64,000 nucleotides of DNA from Octadecabacter sp. B2R22. GTDB lineage: Bacteria; Pseudomonadota; Alphaproteobacteria; Rhodobacterales; Rhodobacteraceae. The stretch's first letter is position 1. Every line of letters starts with the position of its first letter. The translations under genes were made by a program, and so were the position numbers. The notes below the pieces were generated by a model. It worked only from the letters and a program-made list of their open reading frames with translations. It was not told the origin of the DNA and made no database searches. Where the stretch lies: NCBI RefSeq assembly GCF_018861045.1, contig NZ_JAHKQJ010000007.1, positions 961,511 to 1,025,510 on the forward strand. Direction: 5' to 3'. This document shows, one piece after another, positions 6,791 through 15,953 of this stretch.

Positions 6791-7948
6791 ATGACACCTG
6801 AAATTGGCCTTCTCTCAATTGGCATTCTGTTCCTTGCGGGGCTTGCTCTCGACAAGGTTGGGCACATTGTTCATGTGCCGCGTGTTACATTATTGATCTT
6901 GCTCGGTGTCGTGCTTGGCCCGCCCGTGTTGGACATTCTGCCCTTTGACATCACTTCCGCCCATGAAATCGTAGCGCCCACGGCGCTTACGATGGTGGCC
7001 TTCTTGATGGGCGGCGCTTTGGACAAGACCACGCTGGCAGCTCAGGGGCGAGCTATAATGATTGTCTCTATCGTCATAGTCATCGTCACCGCGATCCTTG
7101 TCAGTGCAGGGCTTTGGTTGATCGGTGCGTCTGTTGTAACGGCGCTTTTGCTTGGCGGGATTGCGACCGCTACTGACCCCGCTGCAACCATGGATGTCGT
7201 CAATGAAAGTGGCCGCAATAACGCCTTTACTCGCCTGCTGACCGGTATCGTCGCGATTGATGACGCATGGGGCCTGCTGGCATTTTCCGCTATGATGGCG
7301 CTTGCCGGTCTGTTGACTGCAACGGACGGCAGCCATGCAATACTGGACGCGCTCTGGGAAACAGGTGGCGCGGTTGCCTTGGGCGTTTTGATCGGCGTCC
7401 CCGGCGCATATTTATCGGGCCGCATCAAACCAGGCGAGCCAACCCTGATCGAAGCGCTCGGATTGGTCTTTCTCGTGGCAGGCATCGGGTTGATGCTTGA
7501 TGTGTCCTATCTGATTGCAGGCATGACAACGGGTGCTGTGATAGCAAATTTCGCAACCCACCACACACGGGCTTTCCAAGCCATACATAGCATTGAATGG
7601 CCGTTCCTGTTGCTGTTCTTCGTGATGGCAGGCGCGTCCCTTGACGTGTCACAATTGCTCAAGGCGGGTCTTATCGGGGTCGCCTTTGTGATCCTGCGTT
7701 TCACGGCTCGCTTGGCCGCGGGGGCTTTGGGGGCCAAGCTTGCGGGGCTGCCCATTGAACAGGCCCGTCATATCGGGGCCGCTCTCATGCCGCAGGCTGG
7801 TGTGGCTGTGGGCATGGCGATTGTTGCCGCCGAACGTTTTCCGGACCACGGTGAGACCGTTCTGGCCATCACAGTGGCCTCGACCATCTTCTTTGAGATC
7901 ATCGGCCCGCCGCTGACACAAAGGGCCTTGTCCAAGGTCCCAGACTAG
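6791..7948 (+). CDS. Cation:proton antiporter (CPA family, Na+/H+ exchanger domain)
   Basis: A 385-residue integral membrane protein with about 12 hydrophobic helices and no long soluble C-terminal domain. Helix 5 carries ATATDPAAT near residues 128-136, containing the Asp pattern typical of Na+/H+ exchangers, and a second conserved Asp follows in GIVAIDDAWGLL, the ion-binding 'DD' segment. The last helices include GAALMPQAGVAVGMA. It should exchange Na+ or K+ for protons. The ATG at 6791 is preferred over a GTG at 6782. It sits alone between the transglycosylase and a convergent EamA transporter, 5 bp away at the 3' end. Confidence 0.85.
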   Translation: MTPEIGLLSIGILFLAGLALDKVGHIVHVPRVTLLILLGVVLGPPVLDILPFDITSAHEIVAPTALTMVAFLMGGALDKTTLAAQGRAIMIVSIVIVIVTAILVSAGLWLIGASVVTALLLGGIATATDPAATMDVVNESGRNNAFTRLLTGIVAIDDAWGLLAFSAMMALAGLLTATDGSHAILDALWETGGAVALGVLIGVPGAYLSGRIKPGEPTLIEALGLVFLVAGIGLMLDVSYLIAGMTTGAVIANFATHHTRAFQAIHSIEWPFLLLFFVMAGASLDVSQLLKAGLIGVAFVILRFTARLAAGALGAKLAGLPIEQARHIGAALMPQAGVAVGMAIVAAERFPDHGETVLAITVASTIFFEIIGPPLTQRALSKVPD

Positions 7949-7953
7949 GACCC

Positions 7954-8778
7954 CTATTGGCGCTTGAGCACTGCAACCGCGATGCCCGACAAAACAACAG
8001 CCGTCGCGCCAACCACACTCAGCGTGACGCCTTCACCCAACAGCATCGCTCCTGCAATCAACGCAATGACCGGAACGCTCAGCTGTGCCACAGCCCCCGT
8101 CGTCGCCGATATCTGCGGCAACACATGATACCAAAGCGCATAGCCAAGCCCCGACATCAACGCCCCGCTGACCACTGCCGTGACCACACCACCAAGTGAC
8201 CATCCGCCCCCGAAAACGATCAAGAGCACAGCCACAGGGAGGCAGAGCATGAAGCTTAGCGTCATGTCCCCCAGCGGATCTTTGGACCCGCGCCCGCGCA
8301 GGGAAAACACGCCCCAACCAAATCCAGACAAGATCATGAACATCACGCCAATAGGATCAAGCGTCAGCTGTTCTGACGGCCAAAGCAGCCACCCTAACCC
8401 GACCATCGCCAATACCATTCCGCCCCATTGGCGCGATGTCGGCAGGTTGCCCGCCAAACACGAGCCGGCAAACATCGTGATCTGAACGATCCCGAACAAT
8501 ACCAACGCCCCGACACCTGACGGCAAGGTGAGATAAGCGATGGAAAACGGGACCAGATACAACAACAGCGTCCCAGCCGAGATGACCCGCGCCCGACTAA
8601 CGGGAACCCAACCCCGACGAAGTGACATCAAAAGCGCCAACATAGCCGCCCCGCTGGCCAGCCTTAGCCCTGCAAACAACAGGGGCTCCATTTCGAACGT
8701 GTAGATACCCGCCCGCGCCAGCACAGAATTCGCCGCAAAGGCGCACATGGTTATCGCAATTAGCACGGCAATCTGCAT
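7954..8778 (-). CDS. EamA/DMT family transporter
   Basis: A 274-residue membrane protein with ten predicted helices in two EamA repeats (about 1-135 and 145-274). The start at 8778 is chosen because GGAAGG lies 7 nt upstream; an ATG 15 bp earlier lacks a site. The family exports amino acids, metabolites or drugs; the substrate cannot be read from sequence. It is convergent with the antiporter and shares no operon with it; a leftward gene for a Cys-containing membrane protein lies 56 bp upstream. Confidence 0.85.
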   Translation of the reverse strand: MQIAVLIAITMCAFAANSVLARAGIYTFEMEPLLFAGLRLASGAAMLALLMSLRRGWVPVSRARVISAGTLLLYLVPFSIAYLTLPSGVGALVLFGIVQITMFAGSCLAGNLPTSRQWGGMVLAMVGLGWLLWPSEQLTLDPIGVMFMILSGFGWGVFSLRGRGSKDPLGDMTLSFMLCLPVAVLLIVFGGGWSLGGVVTAVVSGALMSGLGYALWYHVLPQISATTGAVAQLSVPVIALIAGAMLLGEGVTLSVVGATAVVLSGIAVAVLKRQ

Positions 8779-8834
8779 TCTTTCGCCTTCCATAAAGGGT
8801 CGTACGGCCAGTCGTTCCGGCGTGATTTACGGTA

Positions 8835-9413
8835 TTATTTGGTGGAGGTGTGCAACTCTTGCTTGGTTTGCTGGTAGCCCTCGGCGTCACCATATTCGAG
8901 AAACTCCGGATAATGGGCATGTGTCGCCGCCATCCGTTTGGCGTGTTTGATCGGGCACCAGTGCTTTTCTGTCTTGCCCGCGATCTCGCTGGCATAGGCC
9001 AACAGCCCGTTGCCGTAACTGCAATAGATGCAGTTAAATTTCTCTAGCCCGTTGAGGTAGGACAGATGTTTGCGGTCAAACGTGATGAAGTCCCTGCGGC
9101 GCGCCTTTTCAATCCGGTAAACTGGAAAACAAATCGCCTGATAGATCGACAAGAAGATATCCAGAATGACGAACGGGATTATCATAGAATAAATGATAGG
9201 CGCCGTGAGAACGACCATCGGGCGGGCCTCGGCCAGATACGGCGCGAGCCGTTGCTTTAGGGCGGCATGCTGTTTCTTTACGCTCGCTTCAAAGACCACG
9301 CGCCTCTTGTGCAAGGTGTAACCCAAAGACGTGCGACTTCGTTCGAGTTCTGCCTCGAGCTCTTCTTGCGCGTGGCGTAGTTGGTCACGAAGTTGGGCAA
9401 TTCTATCCGTCAA
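8835..9413 (-). CDS. Conserved membrane protein with coiled coil and Cys-containing C-terminal domain
   Basis: I recognise no named family. The start is TTG at 9413, supported by AGGAG about 8 nt upstream. Residues 1-60 form a charged coiled coil; about 65-97 hold a long hydrophobic stretch (one or two membrane segments); the rest is soluble, with CIYCSYGNGLLAYASEIA near 128-145 and a third Cys in HWCPIKHAKR. The CxxC plus later Cys/His pattern could bind a metal. The C-terminus is hydrophilic. It is a solitary leftward gene with no clear partner. The function is unknown. Confidence 0.72.
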   Translation of the reverse strand: MTDRIAQLRDQLRHAQEELEAELERSRTSLGYTLHKRRVVFEASVKKQHAALKQRLAPYLAEARPMVVLTAPIIYSMIIPFVILDIFLSIYQAICFPVYRIEKARRRDFITFDRKHLSYLNGLEKFNCIYCSYGNGLLAYASEIAGKTEKHWCPIKHAKRMAATHAHYPEFLEYGDAEGYQQTKQELHTSTK

Positions 9414-9537
9414 CGAAAACTCTCCTAGGATGCTGTCACGAGATGAAACACTCTAGTGGGAAAACAACACGATGTTCAAAGGCCATTGAAGCCTGTTCAC
9501 CAAATTCTCATCGCTGGGCTGACCATCAAACAAAAAA

Positions 9538-9565
9538 GGCCCCGCCGGATCGCTCCGACGGGGCC
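9538..9565 (-). terminator. Rho-independent terminator after ndk
   Basis: The arms GGCCCCG-C-CGGA and TCCG-A-CGGGGCC pair around a TCGC loop, with a single mismatch. Read leftward the hairpin is followed by CCTTTTTT. It lies about 20 bp past the ndk stop. Confidence 0.9.
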
Positions 9566-9586
9566 TCAATTTGAAAGCCGTGTGGC

Positions 9587-10009
9587 TTAGCCAACCAGCT
9601 CAAGACCGGAGAAGAAGAATGCGATTTCTTCTGCAGCTGTCTCAGGAGCGTCGGACCCATGTACGGAGTTTTCGCCGATGGACAGTGCGAACTCTTTACG
9701 GATTGTGCCGTCTGCTGCGTCTGCTGGGTTCGTTGCGCCCATAACTTCGCGGTTTTTCGCGATTGCGTCTTCGCCTTCCAGAACCTGAACAACGATTGGC
9801 TCGGAGATCATGAATTCACACAGTTCGCCAAAGAATGGACGCTCGGAGTGAACACCGTAGAACTGCTGCGCCTGAGCCAATGTCAGCTGAATACGCTTGG
9901 ACGCGACGATGCGCAGGCCTGCTTCTTCGAACTTAGCTGCGATTTTACCAGTCAGGTTACGCTTAGTTGCGTCTGGTTTGATGATGGAGAAAGTACGCTG
10001 GATAGCCAT
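9587..10009 (-). CDS. ndk: Nucleoside diphosphate kinase
   Basis: The product is 140 residues, the usual family length. It starts [18 protein letters not shown], where Lys and the IKPD segment bind the nucleotide, and ends in the catalytic signature [12 protein letters not shown], whose His is phosphorylated during transfer of the gamma phosphate between nucleoside tri- and diphosphates. It is soluble and hexameric or tetrameric in relatives. It is transcribed alone with a strong terminator; the 162-bp gap upstream must contain its promoter. Confidence 0.97.
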   Translation of the reverse strand: MAIQRTFSIIKPDATKRNLTGKIAAKFEEAGLRIVASKRIQLTLAQAQQFYGVHSERPFFGELCEFMISEPIVVQVLEGEDAIAKNREVMGATNPADAADGTIRKEFALSIGENSVHGSDAPETAAEEIAFFFSGLELVG

Positions 10010-10171
10010 TTGAGATACCTCATAAGAGTTGAATGATTTGGGGCGCTGCTAGCATGGGTGCGATGCGTTGAAAAGCCGTGTTCTGCGCAATAAAGCGCCA
10101 AGCCTAACAAGACATCTTGGAATCGCCGCCCTCGCCTGACGGGTGACGGATCGCCGTTACTCTGCAAACCT

Positions 10172-10609
10172 TTACTCACTATCTGGCAAGGCTCTCGGAT
10201 TGCCGCTCTCATCCAAAGCGACAAACACAAACTCTGCTTCTGTAACCTTGGCCCCGTCATTGGAAAACCGCGACCGCGCCCAAACATCCACGTGAATGCG
10301 CATGGACGTGCGGCCCACTTTTACCAAGGTGGCGTAAAGCGTCACTTCATCGCCCACCTTAACAGGTCGCAAGAACTGCATCCCCTCGACAGCGACCGTA
10401 GCCCCGCGCCCTTGCGACACGCGGCCCGCCAAATTCCCGGCTGCCAAATCCATCTGCGACATTAACCAGCCACCGAAAATATCCCCCGCCGGATTCGTAT
10501 CCGCTGGCATTGCAATCGTACGGATGACCAAAACGCCCTCGTCTTGTTGGCGACCATGGGACCCACGGCTTTTGGCTCGTGCAAGAATATCCGCGTCATC
10601 GTTGCTCAT
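10172..10609 (-). CDS. Acyl-CoA thioesterase, hotdog fold (YciA/BFIT type)
   Basis: A 145-residue single hotdog domain. The segment TNPAGDIFGGWLMSQMDLAAG (about 38-58) is the family's helix with the catalytic Asp and substrate-binding Gly/Trp, and VEGMQFLRPVKVGDEVTLYATL follows. It hydrolyses acyl-CoA thioesters in the cytoplasm. The start at 10609 gives MSNDDADILARAKSRGS; the variable N-terminus could begin slightly later. It is divergent from the ABC-F gene, with 162 bp between the starts. Confidence 0.88.
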   Translation of the reverse strand: MSNDDADILARAKSRGSHGRQQDEGVLVIRTIAMPADTNPAGDIFGGWLMSQMDLAAGNLAGRVSQGRGATVAVEGMQFLRPVKVGDEVTLYATLVKVGRTSMRIHVDVWARSRFSNDGAKVTEAEFVFVALDESGNPRALPDSE

Positions 10610-10771
10610 CGTGTTTTTCCCTTCGCCATAATGCCAAACTGTCGTCTAGGCGCACTTTCGTCACTGCATACACAGCACCACGCACCATTGCACGCATCGC
10701 AGGCAGATAATCGGTGCCCATTCACCCGCTACGCGATTGACGCCCCCCGCGCCCCGTGGCACTGCCCCCTT

Positions 10772-12634
10772 ATGTTACGCATTTCAGATATCACCTATTC
10801 GGTTTCCGGCCGCACGCTGCTGGAAAACACATCCGTCACCATTCCTGCAGGCCACAAGGTTGGTCTGGTGGGGCGCAACGGGACGGGTAAAACCACCCTG
10901 TTCAAAATCATCCGTGGCGAGATGGTGCTGGATACCGGCGATATCTCTCTGCCCAAGGGCTGGAAAATCGGCGGCGTCTCTCAGGAGGTTCCCGGAAATG
11001 AGGTTTCTCTCATCAACACGGTGCTTGCCGCTGACGTGGAACGCGTCAACCTGCTGGCCGAATCCGAAACCGCCACGGACCCAACCCGCATTGCCGACAT
11101 TCAGACCCGCCTGACCGATATCGATGCATGGTCCGCCGAAGCCCGCGCCTCTGCGATCCTGAAAGGCCTTGGCTTTACCGCCGCCGAACAGCTTGAGCCG
11201 TGCTCTGCATTCTCTGGCGGGTGGCGTATGCGTGTGGCTTTGGCCGCAGTGTTGTTCTCCGAACCTGATCTGCTGCTGCTCGATGAACCGACAAACTATC
11301 TTGACCTTGAAGGCGCACTTTGGCTTGAGGCGTATCTCGTCAAATATCCGCACACGGTTTTGATCGTGTCCCACGACCGCGAACTGTTGAACCGCTCGGT
11401 CGGTGGCATTCTGCACTTAGAGGACAAGGGCCTGATCTATTACACAGGCAACTACGACATGTTCGTCAAACAACGCGCCGAGAAACGCGCGCTTTTGGCG
11501 TCTGCTGCGAAGAAACAAGACGCCAAACGCGCTCACCTCGAGGCCTTTGTAAACCGCTTTAAGGCCAAAGCGTCTAAGGCCAAACAGGCGCAATCGCGTG
11601 TTAAGCAACTGGAAAAGATGGAAACAATCCGCGCGCCCGAAGATGCGGCACGCACGGTTTTCACATTCCCAACACCAGAAGAATTGTCGCCCCCTATTAT
11701 CGCCACCGAAGGCGTTTCTGTGGGCTACGGCGACACAATTGTTCTCGACAAGCTCGACCTGCGGATCGACCAAGACGACCGCATCGCCCTGCTGGGCCGC
11801 AACGGCGAAGGTAAATCCACGCTGTCCAAGCTGTTGTCGGGCCGTTTGGAAAAGATGGGCGGTAAATTCGCGTCGTCCAACAAATTGCGCATCGGGTTCT
11901 TTGCCCAACACCAAGTGGACGAACTTTACGTCGATGAGACCCCTCTCGATCACCTGTTCCGTGAACGCGGCAAAGAAGGTGGCGCAAAACTGCGGGCTCG
12001 TCTTGCTGGCTTTGGCCTTGGCGCGGACCAAGCCGAAACCGAAGTGGGCCGCCTGTCTGGTGGGCAAAAGGCGCGTCTGTCGCTGCTGCTGGCAACGCTC
12101 GACGCCCCGCACCTGCTGATCCTCGATGAGCCGACCAACCACCTTGATATCGAATCTCGCGAAGCCTTGGTTGAGGCGCTCACCGCCTATACGGGCGCTG
12201 TGATCCTTGTGTCTCACGATATGCACCTGCTCTCCCTCGTGGCGGATCGCCTTTGGCTGGTCAAAGACGGGCGCGTCAAAACCTACGACGACGATTTGCA
12301 AGCCTATCGCAAAATGCTGCTGACGCCCGACACACGCAAAGCCGACAAGGAAAAGGCTACCAAGCCAAAGCCTGTGAAGCCAAAAATCACCCGCGACCAG
12401 CTGTTGGCATTGAAGGCGGACGTGCGAAAATGCGAAGAGCGCGTCAACAAAATCAATGACATGGCCGAAAAACTGTCCAAGAAGCTCGCCGATCCTGTGC
12501 TGTACGAAGACGGACGTAAAGGTGAGCTTGATACGTGGAACGGTAAATATGCCGAGGTTCGTGCTGCATTGAAAAAGGCCGAAGGCCTTTGGATGGTCGC
12601 ACTCGAAAAGCTCGACCAAGCAGAAAAGGCGTAA
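10772..12634 (+). CDS. ABC-F family ATPase
   Basis: A 620-residue soluble protein with two ABC domains and no membrane segment. Domain 1 has Walker A GRNGTGKTT (about 36-44), signature SGGWRMR and Walker B LLLLDEPTNYLD; domain 2 has GRNGEGKST, SGGQKAR and LLILDEPTNHLD. A charged linker (about 230-310) separates them, and the C-terminal 100 residues are a Lys-rich segment plus coiled coil. ABC-F proteins act at the ribosome E site on stalled translation; the C-terminal coil resembles the YheS/Uup branch. The start is set at the ATG before LRISDIT, because a longer in-frame extension to 10544 runs into the divergent gene's 5' end. A second ABC-F lies at 30.8-32.6 kb. Confidence 0.93.
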   Translation: MLRISDITYSVSGRTLLENTSVTIPAGHKVGLVGRNGTGKTTLFKIIRGEMVLDTGDISLPKGWKIGGVSQEVPGNEVSLINTVLAADVERVNLLAESETATDPTRIADIQTRLTDIDAWSAEARASAILKGLGFTAAEQLEPCSAFSGGWRMRVALAAVLFSEPDLLLLDEPTNYLDLEGALWLEAYLVKYPHTVLIVSHDRELLNRSVGGILHLEDKGLIYYTGNYDMFVKQRAEKRALLASAAKKQDAKRAHLEAFVNRFKAKASKAKQAQSRVKQLEKMETIRAPEDAARTVFTFPTPEELSPPIIATEGVSVGYGDTIVLDKLDLRIDQDDRIALLGRNGEGKSTLSKLLSGRLEKMGGKFASSNKLRIGFFAQHQVDELYVDETPLDHLFRERGKEGGAKLRARLAGFGLGADQAETEVGRLSGGQKARLSLLLATLDAPHLLILDEPTNHLDIESREALVEALTAYTGAVILVSHDMHLLSLVADRLWLVKDGRVKTYDDDLQAYRKMLLTPDTRKADKEKATKPKPVKPKITRDQLLALKADVRKCEERVNKINDMAEKLSKKLADPVLYEDGRKGELDTWNGKYAEVRAALKKAEGLWMVALEKLDQAEKA

Positions 12635-12678
12635 ACGCCCTCTTGCGCTCTGTGGCACAGCCCTAAAGGATCGCCAAT

Positions 12679-13302
12679 ATGGATCCCAACTTCCTCATTA
12701 CCGCGTTCTTCGCGCTCTTTGTGGTCATCGACCCGATTGGACTGGCGCCCCTGTTTGTCGCCCTGACCGTCGGAATGTCCCCCGCCAAGCGCCGATCCAT
12801 CGCGATCCGCGCGTCTTTGGTGGCCATTGGCATCCTTTTGGTGTTTTCGCTGTTTGGCGAAGGTATCCTTGAATTCATTGGTATCTCAATGCCCGCCTTC
12901 CGCATTGCGGGCGGCATTTTGCTGTTTATCACGGCGCTGGATATGTTGTTTGAACGCCGTCAAAAGCGTCGTGAAGATCAGGCTGAAGAAGACGAACAAC
13001 ATGAGGATGATCCATCTGTGTTTCCGCTTGCGATCCCACTCATTGCGGGTCCAGGTTCGATTGCCACTATCATTCTTTTGGTCGGACAAACCGAAGGCAC
13101 AGCAGGTTACTTCGCCGTCATGGGCGTTTTATTGGCAGTCTTCGCGATGACATTTGTAATGTTCCTTGGTGCCAGCACAATCGAACGCTTGCTCGGCAAG
13201 ACAGGAATCACAGTTGTGACGCGACTGCTCGGGATGCTTCTGGCTGCGTTGTCCGTCCAATTCGTATTGGACGGACTTGCCTCTTTTGGTTTGGGCGGCT
13301 GA
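12679..13302 (+). CDS. marC: MarC family inner membrane protein
   Basis: A 207-residue membrane protein with six predicted helices, the standard MarC length. It has the conserved N-terminal segment FFALFVVIDPIGLAPLFVALT and the internal repeat motif PLIAGPGSIATIILL. A charged loop (about residues 93-113, rich in Glu/Asp) lies between helices 3 and 4. The family fold resembles a transporter, but its substrate is not known. AAAGGA lies before the ATG. The gene follows the ABC-F gene by 44 bp and precedes the aspartic protease by 15 bp, so the two are probably co-transcribed. Confidence 0.92.
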   Translation: MDPNFLITAFFALFVVIDPIGLAPLFVALTVGMSPAKRRSIAIRASLVAIGILLVFSLFGEGILEFIGISMPAFRIAGGILLFITALDMLFERRQKRREDQAEEDEQHEDDPSVFPLAIPLIAGPGSIATIILLVGQTEGTAGYFAVMGVLLAVFAMTFVMFLGASTIERLLGKTGITVVTRLLGMLLAALSVQFVLDGLASFGLGG

Positions 13303-13317
13303 CCCTATATTAGGGTC

Positions 13318-13881
13318 ATGGAAACCGAACAAATCATAGCAATCATTCTGCTGATCATCGTCGGCCTGCCCTTGCTGGCCTCAATGTTCAGTTCATCAAC
13401 ACAACTGCGCAATGCGCTGCTTTGGGTCGTGATATTCCTTGGCGGTATAGGCATCGCGAACAATTGGACCAGCATCCAAAGCAGTTTCGTCCAGCCGCAA
13501 GCCAGCTTTATCGGCGACCGCATTGAGGTGCCCAAAGGGCCTGACAACCATTTTCACCTGACCTTGATAATCAACTCGGTGCCAGTGGATTTTCTTGTCG
13601 ATACCGGAGCAAGCCAAATGGTGCTGACGCAAGAAGACGCTGCGCGTGTTGGACTTGATGCGGATGAACTGTCCTATATCGGCATCGCCTACACCGCCAA
13701 CGGAGAGGTCGCGACAGCGCCTGTTCGCCTTGATACCGTTGACTTGGGTGATATTCGGGATCGACGTGTTCGGGCGTCGGTAAATTCCGGTGACATGGAC
13801 AAGTCGCTTTTGGGGATGTCCTATCTGAGCCGGTTTGAAAGCATCGAAATTCGCCAGAACCTGTTGATATTAAACCGCTAG
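13318..13881 (+). CDS. Retropepsin-like aspartic protease (TIGR02281 family), membrane anchored
   Basis: A 187-residue protein with two N-terminal hydrophobic segments (about 6-24 and 32-47), then a single retropepsin domain. The active-site motif FLVDTGASQMVLT is at about 93-105, with Asp as the nucleophile, and a late hydrophobic-hydrophobic-Gly motif LLGMSYLSRF. Bacterial members form homodimers with the catalytic domain in the periplasm. Substrates are unknown. The stop codon shares a CTAG with the convergent holC, so the two genes overlap by 4 bp. Confidence 0.88.
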   Translation: METEQIIAIILLIIVGLPLLASMFSSSTQLRNALLWVVIFLGGIGIANNWTSIQSSFVQPQASFIGDRIEVPKGPDNHFHLTLIINSVPVDFLVDTGASQMVLTQEDAARVGLDADELSYIGIAYTANGEVATAPVRLDTVDLGDIRDRRVRASVNSGDMDKSLLGMSYLSRFESIEIRQNLLILNR

Positions 13882-14333
13882 GATTCGGCCTTCTTTTCCC
13901 AGCGCCCCGAGTCCTGAGACCAGTATTGCGCCGAACACCCCGCCCCCGTGAGCGCTTTCCATTGGCCGCGCGCCTTGTCCAACGCTTCACCATCATAACC
14001 GTCAAACAAGACGCAAACCCTGTCTGCGGCTTCTACTTCTTCAGGGGTGACATCAGCACCATGGACGGACATCACACAGGTTGCTGCGGTGCCGCCGCCC
14101 CCCGTGGTCAGTAAAATCGGTTGATCTGCATCATGATCTCCGCCCGCCATCCCGTGGGGCAAGAACCCCTCTGGCGGCCCGTTCCATAGCGCTTGATCCA
14201 GACGTTCCATGGCCGATTTGTCGACGCCGCGCACTTCTACCGCCCATCCAGCATCGCGGGATTTGCTCAGAAGCATCGGGAGCGTTTGCTCAAGCGATGC
14301 ACTGGTCAGATGGTAGAAATACGCGGCCCCCAC
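13878..14333 (-). CDS. holC: DNA polymerase III subunit chi
   Basis: A 151-residue protein starting at GTG (MGAAYFYHLTSASLEQTLPMLLSKS), the usual chi start. It contains the family segments WAVEVRG, LDQALW and PEGFLPHG (about 46-63). Chi links the clamp loader to single-stranded-DNA-binding protein. The gene lies 6 bp after pepA and is very likely co-transcribed with it, an arrangement common in proteobacteria. Its 3' end overlaps the convergent aspartic protease by 4 bp. Confidence 0.9.
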   Translation of the reverse strand: MGAAYFYHLTSASLEQTLPMLLSKSRDAGWAVEVRGVDKSAMERLDQALWNGPPEGFLPHGMAGGDHDADQPILLTTGGGGTAATCVMSVHGADVTPEEVEAADRVCVLFDGYDGEALDKARGQWKALTGAGCSAQYWSQDSGRWEKKAES

Positions 14334-14339
14334 TTAGGT

Positions 14340-15809
14340 TCACTCCGCCTCGTAAGTGTCTGCAATAAAACGATTCAGCGCGGCCACACCCCAGCCCGTC
14401 GCGCCCGCAGGTGCCAGTGCTGTTTCCGCCTTAACAGAAGCCACACCCGCAATGTCGAGGTGCATCCAAGGCATGCCGTCTTTGATGTAGCGCTGCAAGA
14501 ATTGCGCCGCGGTGATGCTGCCTGCATCACGCCCGCCGACGTTTTTCATGTCTGCGATCCGGCTTTTCAATTTAGCGTCATAAGCGGGCGAAAGTGGCAA
14601 GCGCCATGCGCCTTCATCTTCTGCATCCGCTGCCTTTAGGAAATCTTTGCTCAGCGTGTCATCGTTGGAAAATACTCCTGCGTTCTCATGGCCCAGCGCG
14701 ATGATGACCGCCCCTGTCAGCGTCGCAAGGTTGATCACGCCCGTAGGCTTGAACCGTTCTTGCGCATACCAAAGCACATCCGCGAGCACCAAACGCCCCT
14801 CAGCGTCGGTATTGATAACCTCGATCGTGTCGCCTTTCATGGACGTCACAACATCGCCCGGACGTGTAGCGCGATCAGACGGCATGTTTTCGACAAGACC
14901 AACCAGACCCACAACATTGGCCTTTGCTTTGCGCAGCGCCAGTGTCTTCATGACACCAGACACAACACCAGCACCGCCCATATCCATGGTCATGTCTTCC
15001 ATGCCAGCGGCGGGTTTCAATGAAATACCGCCTGTGTCGAACACAACGCCTTTCCCGACCAAAGCAAACGGCGCTTCGTCGCCGCCGCCGTTCCATTGCA
15101 TGACAACCACCTTGGAGGGCGATGCAGAGCCGTGACCAACACTCAGCAACGATCCCATGCCGAGCTTTTCAAGTTCGTCTTCTTCCAGCACTTCAACGCT
15201 CAGCCCAAGGCTTTCCATGTCTTTCAGACGATTGGCGAATTCAGTGGTTGTCAGGACGTTCGCAGGCTCATTCGTCAGATCACGGGTAAACACGACGCCT
15301 TCTGCAACTGCCATCAGCACATCTGCGGCGGCTTTCACCTCAGCGGTTTCATTCACCATGACTTCGATTGCACCCAATACGTCTTTGTCACCGGTTTTGT
15401 GCGGCGTAAACGTGTACCCACGCAGCACGCAGCCCAGTGCCACGTCGGCCATACGTTTGATGTTGCCCCCCAAGATCAGCACATCTGCTTCGCCACGGAC
15501 CTTCGCTATTGAGGCTCCTGCCTTGCGGGCTTGCGTAACAGACGGACGGCGCGCCAGTTTCACGACAATCACCTTGGACGCCGCAACACCGAACGGGTAG
15601 CTCATTACAACCGCGTCGCCCTCTTTGGCTTTAGCGAACTGCGGATTGTCGATGGTGCGCATCACGCCTTTTCGTGTCAGAGAATTGATTTTGCGGGCAC
15701 CTGCATCCAATGCACCGTCTGGCGTCGCAAAGACCACAATCGCGCCTTCGCGTTCAGCAAGCGTTGTCAGGTCTGTCTCGGTGATGGTCAGTTGTGCAAG
15801 ATCGGTCAT
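14340..15809 (-). CDS. pepA: Leucyl aminopeptidase (M17)
   Basis: A 489-residue cytosolic aminopeptidase. The start at 15809 is chosen because AGGTG lies about 8 nt upstream and MTDLAQLTI begins the N-terminal domain; a longer frame has no homology. The C-terminal catalytic domain shows VGKGVVFDTGGISLKPA (metal and active-site Lys/Asp) and the M17 signature NTDAEGRLVLAD, both complete. It cleaves N-terminal residues using two metal ions and usually forms hexamers. It is co-directional with holC and divergent from lptF. Confidence 0.95.
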   Translation of the reverse strand: MTDLAQLTITETDLTTLAEREGAIVVFATPDGALDAGARKINSLTRKGVMRTIDNPQFAKAKEGDAVVMSYPFGVAASKVIVVKLARRPSVTQARKAGASIAKVRGEADVLILGGNIKRMADVALGCVLRGYTFTPHKTGDKDVLGAIEVMVNETAEVKAAADVLMAVAEGVVFTRDLTNEPANVLTTTEFANRLKDMESLGLSVEVLEEDELEKLGMGSLLSVGHGSASPSKVVVMQWNGGGDEAPFALVGKGVVFDTGGISLKPAAGMEDMTMDMGGAGVVSGVMKTLALRKAKANVVGLVGLVENMPSDRATRPGDVVTSMKGDTIEVINTDAEGRLVLADVLWYAQERFKPTGVINLATLTGAVIIALGHENAGVFSNDDTLSKDFLKAADAEDEGAWRLPLSPAYDAKLKSRIADMKNVGGRDAGSITAAQFLQRYIKDGMPWMHLDIAGVASVKAETALAPAGATGWGVAALNRFIADTYEAE

Positions 15810-15953
15810 AGGGGCACCTTTGGGCTGTGTGTTTTCCTGTTCGGCAATAGCTAGCCTGCCGCTTTGGCAATGACCAGACAGCACTTGGGTCCGTGGTTCA
15901 AATGAGGTAGCAACACTCAACGCTTGGATCATCAAATAAGGGGGGATGCGCCG

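Noticed and set aside
11417-12658. Long minus-strand open frame (413 codons) opposite the ABC-F gene
   Set aside because: It is the shadow of a highly conserved ABC-F gene; its composition (His/Gln/Phe-rich) and lack of motifs are typical of antisense frames.
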